This document shows, piece after piece, positions 1 to 12,148 of a stretch of 64,000 nt of DNA. Within the stretch, counting starts at the first letter, position 1; every line of letters starts with the position of its first letter. The notes below the pieces were generated by a model that did not search any database, was not told the DNA's origin, and saw only the letters and a list, made by a program, of their open reading frames with translations. This DNA comes from Haliotis asinina (taxonomy: Eukaryota; Mollusca; Gastropoda; Lepetellida; Haliotidae): the NCBI RefSeq assembly GCF_037392515.1, contig NC_090291.1, forward strand, positions 11,712,001 through 11,776,000, given 5' to 3'. Made by a program: the position numbers and the translations under genes.

Positions 1-112
1 CTAATATTCAATCAATATTACGGCTGGGGGTCCCAGAATTTGGGTTTTAGACCCGGGTCTTCGGCGTGACAAACGAACGCTTTAACCACAGAGCTATCCA
101 ACCTGTATTACC
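1..112 (-). mobile_element. F1 SINE, 3' end cut by window
   Basis: On the minus strand it shows an A-box-like GGATAGCTCTGTGGTTAAAG, an ACCCGGGTCT region in place of a clean B box, and an ATATTGATTG-type body. The matching copy in A' is at 54,027-54,160. Confidence 0.8.
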
Positions 113-119
113 CTTATGG

Positions 120-315
120 CAGAAGTTGAGCTAGGTGTAACGCCGTATGGAAGACTGTTCTGTAAATAAGAAACGAAATCCCGAAGTAATGCGTGCCATT
201 GGTTAACGCTGGTGAAACCCATCAGCACGGGTATGGTTCTGACAGACATGGAGCGATCCGGGAATCAAAGTTAACCCTCAATCCTGGCAAGCCTAAGGGA
301 GGCAATTATGCTGTA
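120..315 (-). mobile_element. F3 SINE-like repeat
   Basis: Minus-strand copy with a degraded B-box region near 255-275 and an ACGGCGTTACACC-like 3' end near 145. The better preserved partner is at 53,825-54,000. Confidence 0.6.
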
Positions 316-829
316 CAGCGAATCGCGGCAACACAAGCAACTGGTACAACAGCGGAATACGGTGACGAGGATCATTGAAGGCAGACAAAGTCTGGCTACC
401 TGATCACTGTATTATATATTATACCATATCATATGAGCTGTCACAATGCCAGAAGCTTAAGACACCAATTCAATCAAAAACGTCTTTTAAGTTGACCACC
501 ATGACAGACAAACTGACTTATACAGGACCGTGTACGGGTACCGATCTGTGCTATTTCGAGATTCGCGGGCCTTATAGTGTAGACCCGCCCACTGAGGTAC
601 CAGACTACAAATCAGCATCGATATGTGACTTGTTCTACTCACTTCGAGCAGACCAAACCTAATTTTACTCCATTTTCCCAAACGCCAGGCAGGGTAACAA
701 CAACGATCTTTAAAGGCCTTTTGTTTTGGGAACATCCGATCGAGCTACCGACGTTCTATCTCCTAGCAAACGCTACACGCTAGACCACAGAGGTTATTCA
801 TAACGTTATCTTATTTGATTTTTTTCCAG
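316..829. other. Gene-flanking sequence of arm A, no exon seen
   Basis: An open stretch at 375-662 looks coding-like at first, but its A' partner carries a one-base insertion that shifts the frame and stops it, so it is treated as intron or flank. Confidence 0.5.
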
Positions 830-2312
830 ATGATGAGAAATATCTTCATGAAATGTTTCAACACCTACAAGAGTAATTCTGAACATTCGTTGAGTGACTC
901 GTTCGCTCTAAAATTAATGAAATTCAGCCCCCGACTGTTTGAGATCAAGCTGTCGCAGAGGCTGGAAACGGTGGCGTATTTTGAAGACTCTGACACGTTT
1001 GTTGTCGCCGAGGGAGACGCCGCAAGGTGCTACAATTTCCACACAGGTAACACTTTCATTTATTTAGGAATAAGATGCGTTGGGGTTGTGTAGTGATTAT
1101 ATCGTCCGCTCGTCACGTTGAAAACCCGGGTTCGATTCCCATTGTGAAGTCCATTTCTGGTCTTACCAACCGTGATATTGCAGGAATGTTTCTAAACTTT
1201 GTATTTGGGAAACCTGTATTTATTGTACCATTCAGTCTTAAGATAGATTTAATGACCCTATATTTTTGTAAATAATGCTTGTAAGACAACCATATTCCAT
1301 GAACATTATCCGGAACACAAAGGCCACACATTCACCAACGTCGTATATTTGTCATCGTAAATAAACTCCAGGTCTCTTAAACGTATGTGAAACTGCAAGA
1401 TATTAAGTCGTTAAGCGTGGTGTTTTGCTAACAGACTCTCACGAATGTTCTAATGTCTTGTTTCCATGCCAACGAGATGGACTAAAACATGTTTTTACGC
1501 TTCCATTTATGACATAATGGTAATTGTGTTGGAATATGTCTTCATCTTCAATACTGAGCAGATGATTTGACGTTTCTTTTTCTTAACACGAAAGTACGTA
1601 AATCAAGTTCTCCCTGTGTCGCCGTTTCTCATTTAGCCGTTGTGGCATTTGTAATATTGCATAATGTTTTGTCATAAACCATACTTCAAGATTTTAGAAA
1701 AATGAAGATGGATAGAAAGGTTACACGATTTCAAAACTGAACCTCTATATTCCATTTTGGGATCCTTTCACACAGAAAACGTAGAGTTTATTCCCTTTAC
1801 CTAGAGCTCCAGGCAGAGTAACAAAAAGTGCCATATTTTAAAATATGACGCGGAAGTGATGGAAGCATTGAGTCTCTGTACGTTTTAATACGCGTTATCC
1901 ACTATGCTTAAAATGTAGGCTGTGATGTAACGTAAGTGCCTATGTGAAGGTGTAGTACTCTGACGATGGGATGAACGTTTAAGGTTTTATTCATCTGTAA
2001 CGACACATTTGGAGGTGCATCAGTTACACTTCCTGTTGCAATGTTGTGAGGTTGTGTATCATTTTGGGTTTGAGTTTGGGCGTCATATTGTAAAGTTTCG
2101 TAACACCGCTTTTCTACTGTTTTGTAGGTTTAGATGTCAACATAGGAATTAAAGGCATTATGACGTTACCAAACTTTCTCTCGATGGTTCCAACGGCCAT
2201 GACGGAGCACTCAATCATGAAGGCAATGATGTACAAGTCCAGACAGGCAGACCAAGTGTGCAAAGACTTTGTGAAGAATGGTTTGAGAGACTATATGTTC
2301 AGCAAACATTGA
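830..2312 (+). CDS. Last two exons of an unidentified protein-coding gene (copy in arm A)
   Basis: Exon 830-1046 follows a pyrimidine-rich acceptor (TTTTTTTCCAG) and ends at a GTAACA donor in phase 1. Exon 2128-2312 follows TTTTCTACTGTTTTGTAG and ends in TGA at 2310-2312. Joining them keeps the frame across a glycine codon (G|GT) and gives a 133-residue C-terminal part. It contains the segments FSPRLFEIKLSQRLETVAYF, DTFVVAEGDAARCYNFHTG and, in exon 2, GIMTLPNFLSMVPTAM, ending DYMFSKH. The exon before 830 is outside or not recognisable, because 830 looks like an acceptor rather than a start. The intron (1,081 bp) holds an F1 SINE at 1080-1193. The mirrored copy at 51,641-53,409 keeps both splice sites, phase and stop, with about 96% exon identity, which argues for a real gene. 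I do not recognise the family; a beta-strand-rich part followed by a helical tail is only an impression. Confidence 0.75.
1080..1193 (+). mobile_element. F1 SINE inside the gene's intron
   Basis: Head with GTGTAGTGATTATATCG, intact B box GGTTCGATTCCC, body CCATTTCTGGTCT and CCGTGATATTGCAGGAATGT. It is shared with A' (53,068-53,160), so it was inserted before the duplication. Confidence 0.85.
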
Positions 2313-3293
2313 CCCTGAGGAGGAAACATGATGATGATTCCGAAAGTTACAAAGTTCAGTGTCAGCTTCAACAGCCTTGGGTAACATTGGAGAATGGAAT
2401 GGTTGATTCTGATATCGATATAAGAAGATGTGATGAGGTTTAGGAATGAGAACGACGAGAAGACATCACGACAACCCCTGTGTGTCTCTGCAAAGCCATC
2501 ACAGTTGTTTGTGGTCATCACAGAGTCCACGATACCGTCAATTTCTCAGAGTAAGCTCATGACCAACGCCTCAAGGTCATGACCAACGCCTCAAGGTCGT
2601 GGACACTTCGGCACAACCTCACATTGTCGATACACCAAGACGCCCTCTGTGCCATCTAGTAAGGTCATGACTGGCTTTGAATCTCTTCCTATGAATCCTA
2701 TGACACAACGTAAAGACGGTGTCCTCCACTAAGGTCAAAACTGACGTTTGATCTGTCAAATATCTCGCTTTTTGAAATCTATGGCAACACCACAGGTTTT
2801 CTGTGTCTAAAGTTCAAGCTTAAACTGTTTCTGCTCACAGTGTACACGATCAATGATGGTATAGCTCATGTATTTCATTGCAAAGTCTCGGAATGACTGT
2901 CCCTTGTGTTGTTATTTGGCACTTGCATAATCAGCAAACTTCGATCAAAGGCGCAATGTCCTCATACCACCCATTGTGCCAGGAAACCCAGATGGCAAAC
3001 AGGAAATGACGTCCAAAGGAATTATGCAAATTCAGAAAGTATTGGGCATCGACCATACAGTGATCGCATTTTTGGAATGATTAGGATACCTGCATCTTTG
3101 TATTTAAACTCAGCGCAAACTGTCTTTTCCGAACTCGGACTAATCCAGATCTTTGTCAATAACGGATGACATTCTATATACTTCAGCCACTTCGTTTTGT
3201 CCACTTTGTGTAGGATACCTCAACTCATACACCCGAGTCATCAAGCACTGACTCGTATTGCTACTATGACGTCCAAGCACCAATGACGCATCT
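2313..3293 (+). other. 3' flank of the gene, arm A
   Basis: Conserved with A' at roughly 90% with indels. It contains a short tandem repeat of GACCAACGCCTCAAGGTC at about 2,559-2,598, partly preserved in A' near 51,420-51,455. No further exon and no convincing polyadenylation signal shared by both copies; an AATAAA near 3,900 is absent from A'. Confidence 0.5.
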
Positions 3294-3454
3294 GTGTGGT
3301 CTAGTGGAACATGCCCCTTGTACATTTAGCTACAAAACCACGCCGAAGACCAATGTTCGAATCCCCACATGAGGACAGTGTGTGGAGCCCATGTCTGGTA
3401 TCCCCTGCTGTGATATTGGAATATTGCCCAAAACTTCACTCACTCTCTCACTCC
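3294..3454 (+). mobile_element. F1 SINE with disrupted head
   Basis: A-box-like TGGTCTAGTGG, then about 35 unrelated bases, then GCCGAAGACC, B box GTTCGAATCCCC, body CTGTGATATTGGAATATTGC and a CTCACTC tail. Partner in A' at 50,546-50,696. Confidence 0.8.
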
Positions 3455-4428
3455 CTGTCCCTGTGGTATACCCTGTAACGTAATTCCACCGAGAGTCGAG
3501 AGTCAAAAGGAAGTGTACCAAGTCTCTTTCTTATATAATTGTAAATTGTATGAATTTCTCTTGTCAAATCTGATTTTGTGTACTCATCCAATACTCAATG
3601 ATGTCGCAGTGTGTAGAAACGATTTTATGGCTAGTCAATTTGGGGTAAAAATAATTTGATTCAGTGACGATTGGAATAAGAAATGAACTTGCAAATACTT
3701 GTCCCCTCATGTTGTAAATTTGTGCGTAAAATCCGAATCTATGTACTGTTTAAGATAAGATGTGTATGATGTGACTTATTTTTTTAATTTTAATTCTTTA
3801 CGGTTTGAATCAAATAATCTAATAATGACCCCTAATGGAAATATTCATTTAGTGCTGACTAAGCATGAAATAATGTTGCCAACTAAAGATCAATAGATCA
3901 AATAAATTGTTGTCCGGTATCTCTGTACCAAATATGCAACTCTTTGTCTGTTTAATTTTTTTAGCTCAAACATAGTAAAGACAGTAAAATTTAATATCTA
4001 AAAATAATATTTATTAATATTTTGAAATGAAATATTATTAAGAAATCCTTTCAAATTCTAAAAGCAAAATCTGAGGTAAGAAAATGAAATGGTAATTGAA
4101 TACAGTAGATATGTGAAACACAATCTGCTACAAATGTTCAATAGCAATCTGAGCATAAATGTTCAACCTGCGGTCAGCTGGTATCGATCATGATGTCACG
4201 TTTGACAGAGTGTACACAACTTCAAGCGAACAAGTCTTTTTTATCCTTTATTTTAGAACGACAGATGTCAGTGTCCTGATTTCTGAAACATTTCAGACCG
4301 AAATTTTCATCAATTTCTGTCGCAACATTGAAAAAGAACACATTGCTGTAATCAGTTAGACGGAAAGCAGTATCGGGAAAGAAGACATGAAAAAAGAAAT
4401 AAACACATTAACTGTAGTCTGTACAGGA
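3455..4428. other. AT-rich intergenic part of arm A
   Basis: No gene seen. The sequence is mirrored at about 49,660-50,545 with small indels. Confidence 0.5.
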
Positions 4429-4841
4429 AGAACGCGACCATGTACCCATGTCATCTGACAGTTGAGCGGAAGAAAGGGGGAATTACCTGGCAATTGTGTG
4501 TCTGTGTTTGACGTGGAGCCGTTACTCAATGGGGCTCGTGTCGCGTTACGCTCCCCACAAAACAACGGGAATATACATTCGTCACCTCTCGGCTTCTTCC
4601 GTAATGTGCTAGACACAAATGATGCCGGTGCATCATCATGATTCGGGAATTTCCGTAAACTGCCAGAAGCTCGTCCGAGAATTACATGAACGGTCAGGAA
4701 AGAGAGAAAGGCATCTGTAGCCACTCGTCTATTACGTTAAACTACAAGAAAAACATCCCGGAATGACTCGAGTGCATATAGACAAACGTTATGGATAACT
4801 TCTTTATTGCATGACTGTGACTGCATGGCAGGAGTACAAGA
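4429..4841. mobile_element. Insertion present in arm A only
   Basis: Arm A' reads straight through CTGTACAGGAATCTGTG (about 49,648-49,664), whereas arm A has 413 extra bases there. The insert is flanked by GTACAGGA (4421-4428) and GTACAAGA (4834-4841), an 8-bp near-duplication expected of a target site. No clear terminal inverted repeats. The 122-codon frame across it is unsupported. Confidence 0.65.
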
Positions 4842-5154
4842 ATCTGTGTGGAAACATGGTATTAACGAAATAAACACGCTGGTATCCATAAAGTTTCTAT
4901 TATACTTCCCAACCTCTAAAATCAAATTAAGACACGAGTGGTAACCAAAAAAAGGGCTCAATACACTAAGAGGTCTCCTTTTACGTTCTTTTTTTTTAAA
5001 AGATTATTGTCATGCGAGAACATCTCATATGCTGTTCTTAATGTAAAAGAAGTGTTCCAGTTGTCGTGAAATACTTCTGATCAAACGTTTGATCAGCTTT
5101 ACAACGTTCAAGGCTTACTGAGGTATCGAAATGTTTTAGTCGACATATTGTGAG

Positions 5155-5300
5155 TGCAGTAGGGTAGCCTAGTGGTTCCCCGTCTCGCCAAAGACCCAGG
5201 TTCGATTCCCCACATAGGTACAAAGTGTCAAGCCCATTTTTTGTGTCCTCTGCCGTGATATTGCTGGAGAACTGACAAAGGCGGCGTAAACTTCACTTAC
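5155..5300 (+). mobile_element. F1 SINE, near full length
   Basis: A box GTAGCCTAGTGGTT, B box GGTTCGATTCCCC, body CTGCCGTGATATTGCTGG, and a GGCGGCGTAAAC tail. Partner on the opposite strand at 49,210-49,347. Confidence 0.9.
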
Positions 5301-7412
5301 ATATTATGGACATATCATATCTATCAAATGTGACCGAAGTGACAAATTCCATAATCCGACTATACAATACAATATCATGTGAAGAATTGTCTTGCCTCTG
5401 CTTGTGTTTATGACCGATGTCACCGGTGGAACGGGATAAGCTCATTATTTCGCGAACATCCAGTACCATCACATTTATTTTGGTGCCTGATATAGTTGGA
5501 TTCGGTCAGAAATAACTCACTGTCATAAATGATTGTATCGTTCTTATTACAAGCAATTATATATTATGAACGAATCTACTACGCACCGTCAGTCGTTGCA
5601 GTCCGTTAGGCGATATAAAGAAAACAATGTGATATTTTCGTATTTGTCATGGATGCAAAATCCAGCGATGTATTTTTCATGGATGTTTGTGAAGAAGGTC
5701 ACATGCCTGCGTATGTGTGTTTGTGCAACAGCATGTTTCTTTATTGATTACTATCATGTAATATATGAACTTCAATTGCATCAGCTGCATACTCTTGGAT
5801 ATTGTATGTAAAATTTCTGTTTTATTTCAAAGAAACATTTGTACTGTGAATGATTTTTAAGAATACTCTCCTTGTCCCCTTAGAGTAACATTTTTTCCAA
5901 CAAAGTAGTGATTGATAGACAGACAGAGTAACAGGAACGATGACGACATACATACATAGACAGAGTAACAGGAACGGTGACTATATGCATATATATTTTT
6001 CAGAAAGAGAGCAACGAATATTAACTAGTGATGGAAAGAAGATAGATTAATTAGAGTTCTTGGTTTTAAGATACGTTCATGGTAATATACGTCTGGATGT
6101 GAGAGAGAACCGTTGCTTCGACATGTTTGTAACGGTAAACAGACCTTCGTATTCTGTCACCAGAGCGAGAGAGAGTTGTGTATGCAAGTAATTAAAGCAA
6201 TGTTGCACATTTTGTATGAACATTCCCGTTGTTTTGTTCAGTTTATCTATGTCAGTATAGTTAATAAATACCAATTCTCTGAAGAAAAGAGTTATTTTGT
6301 TACTTTTTGTCAGTTTTCACATGTCAAAGGTCATGATCACCCTGGCATAGGCGTCCCAAAAAAGACAAAAACAAACAAACAACTCGTTTATCGGGTACCC
6401 AAATCATCAGGACTTGGGGCGGACATTGTGCATGTTAAAGATCTTTCAGATGTATGACCCTGGTACGAATACTTCAGTGTGAACCAGACAATCCAGTGAT
6501 TAACAACATGGTCATCGATGTAGGCAGAGGGTACCCGCACTCGTGTATCAACCAAACATGATGTTGTCTCTAATGACAAGCATCGGTTCCTGAAAGCCAA
6601 TGAAAATCGCTATTTTCAAGGAGGTACAAGCATGGGTTGCTGAAGAAATACATGCTTGTTCAAGTAGGTTAGACGGAACAGATACTCTGAAACACGTTCG
6701 TGAAAGATGAATTGTTTGGGCTGTTAGGACTGACCTCTTCACGTGAATAACACCGTATTGATGTCCTACAAAGTTGTGATGTAAGAGAATATTTTCCGGG
6801 TTTGAAGACTTGAAGACTCCACCCTTTCTATAAAACATCAAAACTGGAAATGTGGTGTACCATGACATGTCCCAAGATCGCAATTTGTCTAAAGAAGGCA
6901 GAACAAGCTCGTTGTTGTTTTTTCTTCTTTTGTTTGTGTTTATGCAGAATTATCACTTGACAAAGTCGAATGACTCACAAGAATACCAGTGGAAATATAT
7001 TTTTAAAAAAAGAAACGCATAGATGTATTTTGACGAATTATACCTGCTAATGTTAAATTGAGATAACACATGTAATACTGATCAGATGCCATCACATTTC
7101 GTAGTACATAAAATCCCACGTGTTACATGTATAGCTTACATAAAGCTCAATAGGTCAGGGCGACTGTTCCTAGTTGGGCGTTGTCTTCCATATCTGTTGT
7201 GGTCATCGTGTGCTCCCAGACAACTCTGCGCCGTCTCAGCATGGGCTGAATAAGTGTTTGAATTCAACAGCATTCAAATTCAGTGTAGGACGCCGGTGGA
7301 GTTAAATTTCTGCCTGTAGGAAATCACTTCCCACATCATGACATTCTCACCACCATACCGGACAAGCAGGAAGACACGCATGTAGTTTGACGTCTAGAAG
7401 ACACGCGCTCTT
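5301..7412. other. Arm A intergenic sequence
   Basis: No gene seen. Mirrored at about 47,100-49,209. Contains the minisatellite at 5,916-5,990 and a short F2 fragment (CCAGACAATCCAGTGAT, minus) near 6,484-6,500 matched near 47,970. Confidence 0.5.
5916..5990 (+). repeat. CAGAGTAACAGGAAC minisatellite, two units
   Basis: About 37-bp units with core CAGAGTAACAGGAACGRTGAC. The mirrored locus at 48,480-48,600 has three units. Confidence 0.7.
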
Positions 7413-7847
7413 AGGCCAGGAGCATTAGACATGGCATTGGAAAAAAATAGTAGAAAGCTGAATTTTTCAGGAAAGCTTCAGAACATCATTGCCATGTGCA
7501 AAGTACAAATTTCTGCAAATACTACCTTTTGGCCTTTTCAAGATGGCCGCCAATTTCAAGATTATTATTATACACACAGATATTTTGTCAATAATTATGT
7601 CATGTGATATATCAAATGAAAGCTCATCTCACAAGGAATCCACATATATTGATATCCTGCATTTTGGCATTTTCAAAATGGCAGCCAATTTCAAGATGGC
7701 CACCAAAACCATTAAAATGATTATACACACATATATTTCATCAACAATTATGCCATGTGACATATCAAATGGAACCTCATCTCACAAGGAATCTAAATAT
7801 ATAACATAATTTGAACACCACACATACATAAGACAATAGAAAATGGC
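7413..7847. mobile_element. Arm A-only insertion with duplicated AAGATGGC unit
   Basis: Absent from A' (junction near 47,100). Inside are two diverged copies of a roughly 140-bp unit starting near 7,513 and 7,660, each with TTCAARATGGC, GCCAATTTCAAGAT, then CATGTGAYATATCAAATG and CATCTCACAAGGAATC. The open frame across both copies comes from the duplication and is not taken as a gene. Confidence 0.65.
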
Positions 7848-7920
7848 ACTGAAGCAGAAAGTGTGACTCGTCACACGAACCGTCGAAGCACACGGCCAGA
7901 ACAAGGTCGTCTGACTCGTC

Positions 7921-8311
7921 TCAACTCAGGCACCATTCACTTACTAGGACAGTTCGATACACAAAATTGGCAATATTCTCCTTTTTTTAAGTTAAAAATG
8001 TCAATGACCGTTTATAAGAAAACACACCTTATGCAAAAAGGCCTTATACAAAAAGACCTTATGGAAAAGACCTTTCCTGTGTAGGCAATGTCCCTTCCCA
8101 CGATTCCCTAGAACTTCACATGCATATTGCGAACCACATTTTCTCCATGACATTTTAATGCACTTTGACACTCTTCAACGTCAACCTTTCCGAAGATGGG
8201 TTTTTGCGTTGCACATTCGTTCCATGGACACAAACCAGCGTTATAATCTCGAAACTACAAAAAGGAAACATTAAAATTTGAAAAATGTTTGATATATCAA
8301 TATCAACTATG
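7921..8311. other. Second arm A-only segment
   Basis: A' passes directly from a CTTCTGAC-like to a CGTTTCTTTTTGGTGAG context where arm A has about 390 extra bases. Includes a short internal repeat of CCTTATGCAAAAAGG-type units at 8,028-8,073. Confidence 0.55.
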
Positions 8312-8911
8312 CGTTTCTTTTTGGTGAGAGTATATAAATAACATGGTTAACATTTTAAAGTTTTACATCATATTTCCACACATATTCATATGTAAAAGTT
8401 TAAACCCTTCCGCACTGGTATTAGTAGCAAAAGAGAGAATTAATCGATTAATTATCAAAAGGTGATGATATCGAGTGATCATGAAAAGGTGAGACTCAGA
8501 TGACTGCACTGTGGAGTCTGTCACAAATACATGCAAAGCCAGGTCATTTGTATGAGGTTATTGTTTTGCAAATCTAGGTACTCAATGATACGTTAAGAAT
8601 TTAATTTTGTCTATAAAGTTAGATTGAAGGTACAGACACACAGTCCATCTTCGAGAGAACGACTTCTAGTCTCATCGTCTCATATTCATGGTTTCTGAGC
8701 CCTGAAATAGGTAAAGAATTGTTTAATTACCCTCTTATCTAACAACCGCTTCAGTTACAAGTGTACATGTATGCTTCTGTGGACAGTTACGGTTCAGTCA
8801 CATTATTTATTTTCTGTGAAACGGAATCTTAAAATATCTTCGTCATTGGACAATGTCCTGTACTGCCCTTCAGAAAATCCTTGAGTGTCGATCTGGTCGC
8901 CGTAGACCGTT
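8312..8911. other. Arm A intergenic sequence
   Basis: No gene seen; mirrored at about 46,296-47,030. Confidence 0.45.
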
Positions 8912-9010
8912 GTAGATGGACTTCACACTTTGCAACTATGAGGGGAATCGAACCCGGGTTTCCAGTGTGACGAGGGAAGGCTTTAACCATTAGGCTACCC
9001 TGTGCTCCTG
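8912..9010 (-). mobile_element. F1 SINE, 3' truncated
   Basis: Minus-strand head with B box GGTTCGATTCCCC and AGCCTAATGGTTAAAGCC. The A' copy at 46,140-46,295 is complete, so this one lost its 3' half after duplication. Confidence 0.85.
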
Positions 9011-9054
9011 CATGACCTTAAGACACGGACGTGGCTATCGTGGTATTGGCATGT

Positions 9055-9425
9055 CCCTCATCAAGGACGGAAGGGCACTCGTGAAATTGACAAAGACAGA
9101 TGTGAAAATGGCAATAAGCCCTTGAGAAATTAACAATCGGATACACGAAATTAAATATACTTCAAATGCACCAAGTCCTTCGTGAATTTCCACCCAAAAC
9201 AATCGTCAGCTCCACATAAGTCCTCGTAAAACTGACAATAGTTATTGTGAAATTGACATTGACATTTGTGAAATTGAAAGGTCCTCGTGGAATTGACAAC
9301 ATCCCACTCAGAACTGACAAAGGTTCTCGTGAACTGACATTGACGTTTGTAAAACTGACACGGGCGCTCCTATCATTCACACAGGTTCCCGTGTTATTGA
9401 CATAGGTCCGCTTCAAGCATTGATG
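9055..9425 (-). repeat. Irregular minisatellite with GTGAAATTGACA motif
   Basis: About a dozen loosely spaced variants of (CCT)CGTGAAATTGACA, spaced roughly 20-35 bp. Mirrored at 45,750-46,085. The frame across it is open on the minus strand in both arms, but replacements between arms outnumber silent changes, so it is read as non-coding repeat. Confidence 0.6.
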
Positions 9426-10101
9426 CGGTCCTTTGTGACATTAACAGGCCCTATGGAGGACACCGAGCACTTGCTAACAGTAATGCGTCAATCAGACAAC
9501 TCTACCTTGTGACTACGCCCACCCACACAAACAAAATATTAAAACTATACTTCACTCACTGAACACCTCAATGTTTATGTTCTACACTATTTAAACCTTA
9601 GGAGCAGTTTCGTATTTGTCAGTCAGTTTGGAAATTGACACTCGTAGTTTATAGATGAGGAGCAGGCATCCCATACCAACACATCAATCTCCATGACAAC
9701 AGCAATAACAATACCTACTATCTAAACATAACTTGAAGCAAGGGTGTTTTATTTCGGATCCAGTTATACTTGTCCTGTCATGTATACTTCATCAGCTGCG
9801 ACGACGTATTCATCATGCGTCGTTATCTCCTCAACTGCATCTCCCCTCAGGACGTCGACAGAAGGAATCAATCAGCTTTCCACCAAGTCTTGTCACGTGG
9901 ACATTGCAGCCATATATCGAACATTTACAAGTCCTGTCTTGTCTTCTGTCTGCGGGGCACTGACCCAATCACCTTTTGGATCTGGTGCTAAGACGTGCTT
10001 AACTCTCAGCTCATCTTGACTTCGACACCCACTTACGACATACAGAATTGTCTGTGGAGGTTGAAACATCTAGGCCATTATTTACGATTACTGTAGAGAA
10101 A

Positions 10102-10272
10102 TGAGTGAATTCAGTTTTACGCCGTATTTAGCAATATGTCAGCAATATTAAGGCGGGAGACACAGGAAATGAGCTTTACTAATTCTGCTCATATGGAATC
10201 GAACCCGGGTTTTTCTGCGTGAAGAGCCAACGAGCCTTTAATCACAAGCTAGGCTACCCAGCTGCTCTCCTG
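10102..10272 (-). mobile_element. F1 SINE, full length
   Basis: Minus strand, B box GGTTCGATTCC, GTAGCCTAGCTTGTGATTAAAG-like head, ACGGCGTAAAAC tail. Mirrored at 45,108-45,272; missing from module copy 2. Confidence 0.9.
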
Positions 10273-10764
10273 CAGAGCTCAGTGGGCACACCATGTATCC
10301 TCGCTATAGTGTATGCAGCTTTGTGAGAGTGGGTTCGTTATTTATTTGAATTATAATACATAATCTCATCTTGATATTGTAGGAAGCTTTCTTGTACATG
10401 TTGATCCTTGTGAAACAGACTGGTACGAGTCACTAACGCACAACCATTCACAACCAGAATCATGACCATAGGCTCCTGACACACTTAAGGGACACAACTC
10501 GAATTGTTCAGAAACTGATCTGGTCTCAGCAGATGTACCGTGACAAAATGGCTAACGATCTGGTCCCAGCAGATGTACAGTCACAAAGTGGCTGATGGCC
10601 ACACAATGAAGAACACACTAGTACTATTTTAGGCCGCTATAGATCAACAATATCAAGACCATCTGTCAGAAGTCGAGCAGACCTGGCAGACGAATGGATT
10701 AACGCAACGAGTGCCATATTTAGATTTCCGATCAGTGTATCTTTACACGTCTCGATTCTGGTTA

Positions 10765-10905
10765 GGTTGGGCTTCAGTAACCCATACTTCTCGCAGGAGG
10801 CCACTTATGAGATCATGCTGTTGATCACTGGATTGTCTGATGGAGCCTAGATTACTCCTAGACATTCGCCTTATATCCAAATATTGCTGAATGTGGCGTT
10901 AATCC
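10765..10905 (+). mobile_element. F2 repeat
   Basis: AACCCATACTTCTCG, GTTGATCACTGGATTGTCTG and AATATTGCTGAATGTGGCGT mark an F2 copy. Partner at 44,505-44,640. Confidence 0.75.
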
Positions 10906-11179
10906 AAAAACAAACAAACACATCGCGTCTGCCCTAACGACCGCGTGTAAACTGCTCAGAGGTGCATGTATTCCCGGATACCACACAGGCAATCGTACGT
11001 ATTATCGTTGTGCTATTTCCATGACATGGACAAGTATAATTAAATGAGGAACACGGATATTTTTCTCTGCTGGAGATGTAGAAGTATAAACATTCACTGC
11101 TGATATGATCAACTCGTTGGTCATTGGGGGAGGGTAGCCATCGAAAGTTAATCGAAGTTTTCCTGTTTCGAGACATGGA

Positions 11180-11590
11180 AGTGAGGAGTGACACAGATAG
11201 GGATTAGGTACTGGAGAATTGCTAGATATATTAGACTAAATGTGGATGAGATTAAGTATAGGGATAGGGAGGGGTGTATGGTAGTGTACAGGTGAAGATG
11301 GTTGGGGGTTGGTTGGGGATTAAGATAGGGATGGCTCATTATATGAAGGACGGAGGATGAGAGTCAAGTATGGGGTAGATGGTGGGATTAGGCTAATGAG
11401 GGTAGGGTAGGGAATGATCGGATAAGGAGAGCATATCTAATAGAAGTGATTATATTCGGATAAGGACAGTTATTGGTGGAAGGGGGTATTGGAGAGGGTG
11501 GGGTATTGCGATGAGCGAGGGATGGGGATGGGGTGAGGGTCATTTATGTATCAGAATATTCAGTCGAATAGGGCTGAAGTGGATAGGATA
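11180..11590 (+). repeat. Purine-rich tract (GGGATAGG-like)
   Basis: Strongly strand-asymmetric run of AGGG, GGGTAGG and GGATGGG words. Also at 18,100-18,225 and as the complement at 43,745-44,220, so it belongs to module M. Confidence 0.7.
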
Positions 11591-12016
11591 GCTCAAGGTG
11601 GGTACAGGTAGATTCCAGTTCCAGACATCAGTCATGTACCATATGTTTGTGGAAAAAGAATACTTGAAGGACGTTCGTGACATTTCAGTCTGTACCATCT
11701 AGCATCAACGCCTACAGCAACATCCTAGGGAACAGCTCTTTTTCTAGGACCTCGTACGAGTTGTTAAGGAGCCCAGTTTTAACACAGTGTGGATTTGACC
11801 TACAGTCAGATGTTTCGAGAACATCATTTGAGGCTATATGCTGAATTTAATGAACCAAAGCTTACCATTCCTCAGGACACATTGCCATCGATTTTGGCAC
11901 TTGGTAACGTGGAATGGAGTATGATATATATTATTATCGTTCATGACATACACATTTAAACACATTTGACCTTGGACCAAGTCATAGGCTCAGAAACGTT
12001 AACATCATCATCATCG

Positions 12017-12148
12017 AAGTCACGCCAAAGACCCCGGGTTCCACTCAGAACATGGTTACAATGTGTGAAGCCCATTTCTGGAGTTCCCAGCCATGGTTTA
12101 GCTGGAATATTGTTAAAAACGGCATAAAACCTCACACACTCACTCACC
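12017..12148 (+). mobile_element. F1 SINE, 5' truncated
   Basis: Starts at CACGCCAAAGACCCC, continues through GGTTACAATGTGTGAAGCCC and ends ACGGCATAAAACCTCAC with a CACTCACTCAC tail. A short CATCATCATCATC run replaces the tRNA head. The A' partner is interrupted by a MITE. Confidence 0.85.

Noticed and set aside
375..662. 95-codon frame upstream of the gene exon, considered as an earlier exon
   Set aside because: The A' counterpart (53,574-53,783 region) has a one-base shift and an early stop, and no splice sites are shared.
4356..4724. 122-codon minus-strand frame
   Set aside because: It crosses the edge of an arm A-only insertion, has no counterpart in A', and no recognisable domain.
7489..7809. 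106-codon frame with an internal repeat
   Set aside because: The protein repeat mirrors a DNA-level tandem repeat in an arm-specific insertion.
9162..9416. 84-codon frame conserved in A' (45,757-45,966)
   Set aside because: It lies in a degenerate minisatellite; differences between arms are mostly replacements and the A' frame ends early.
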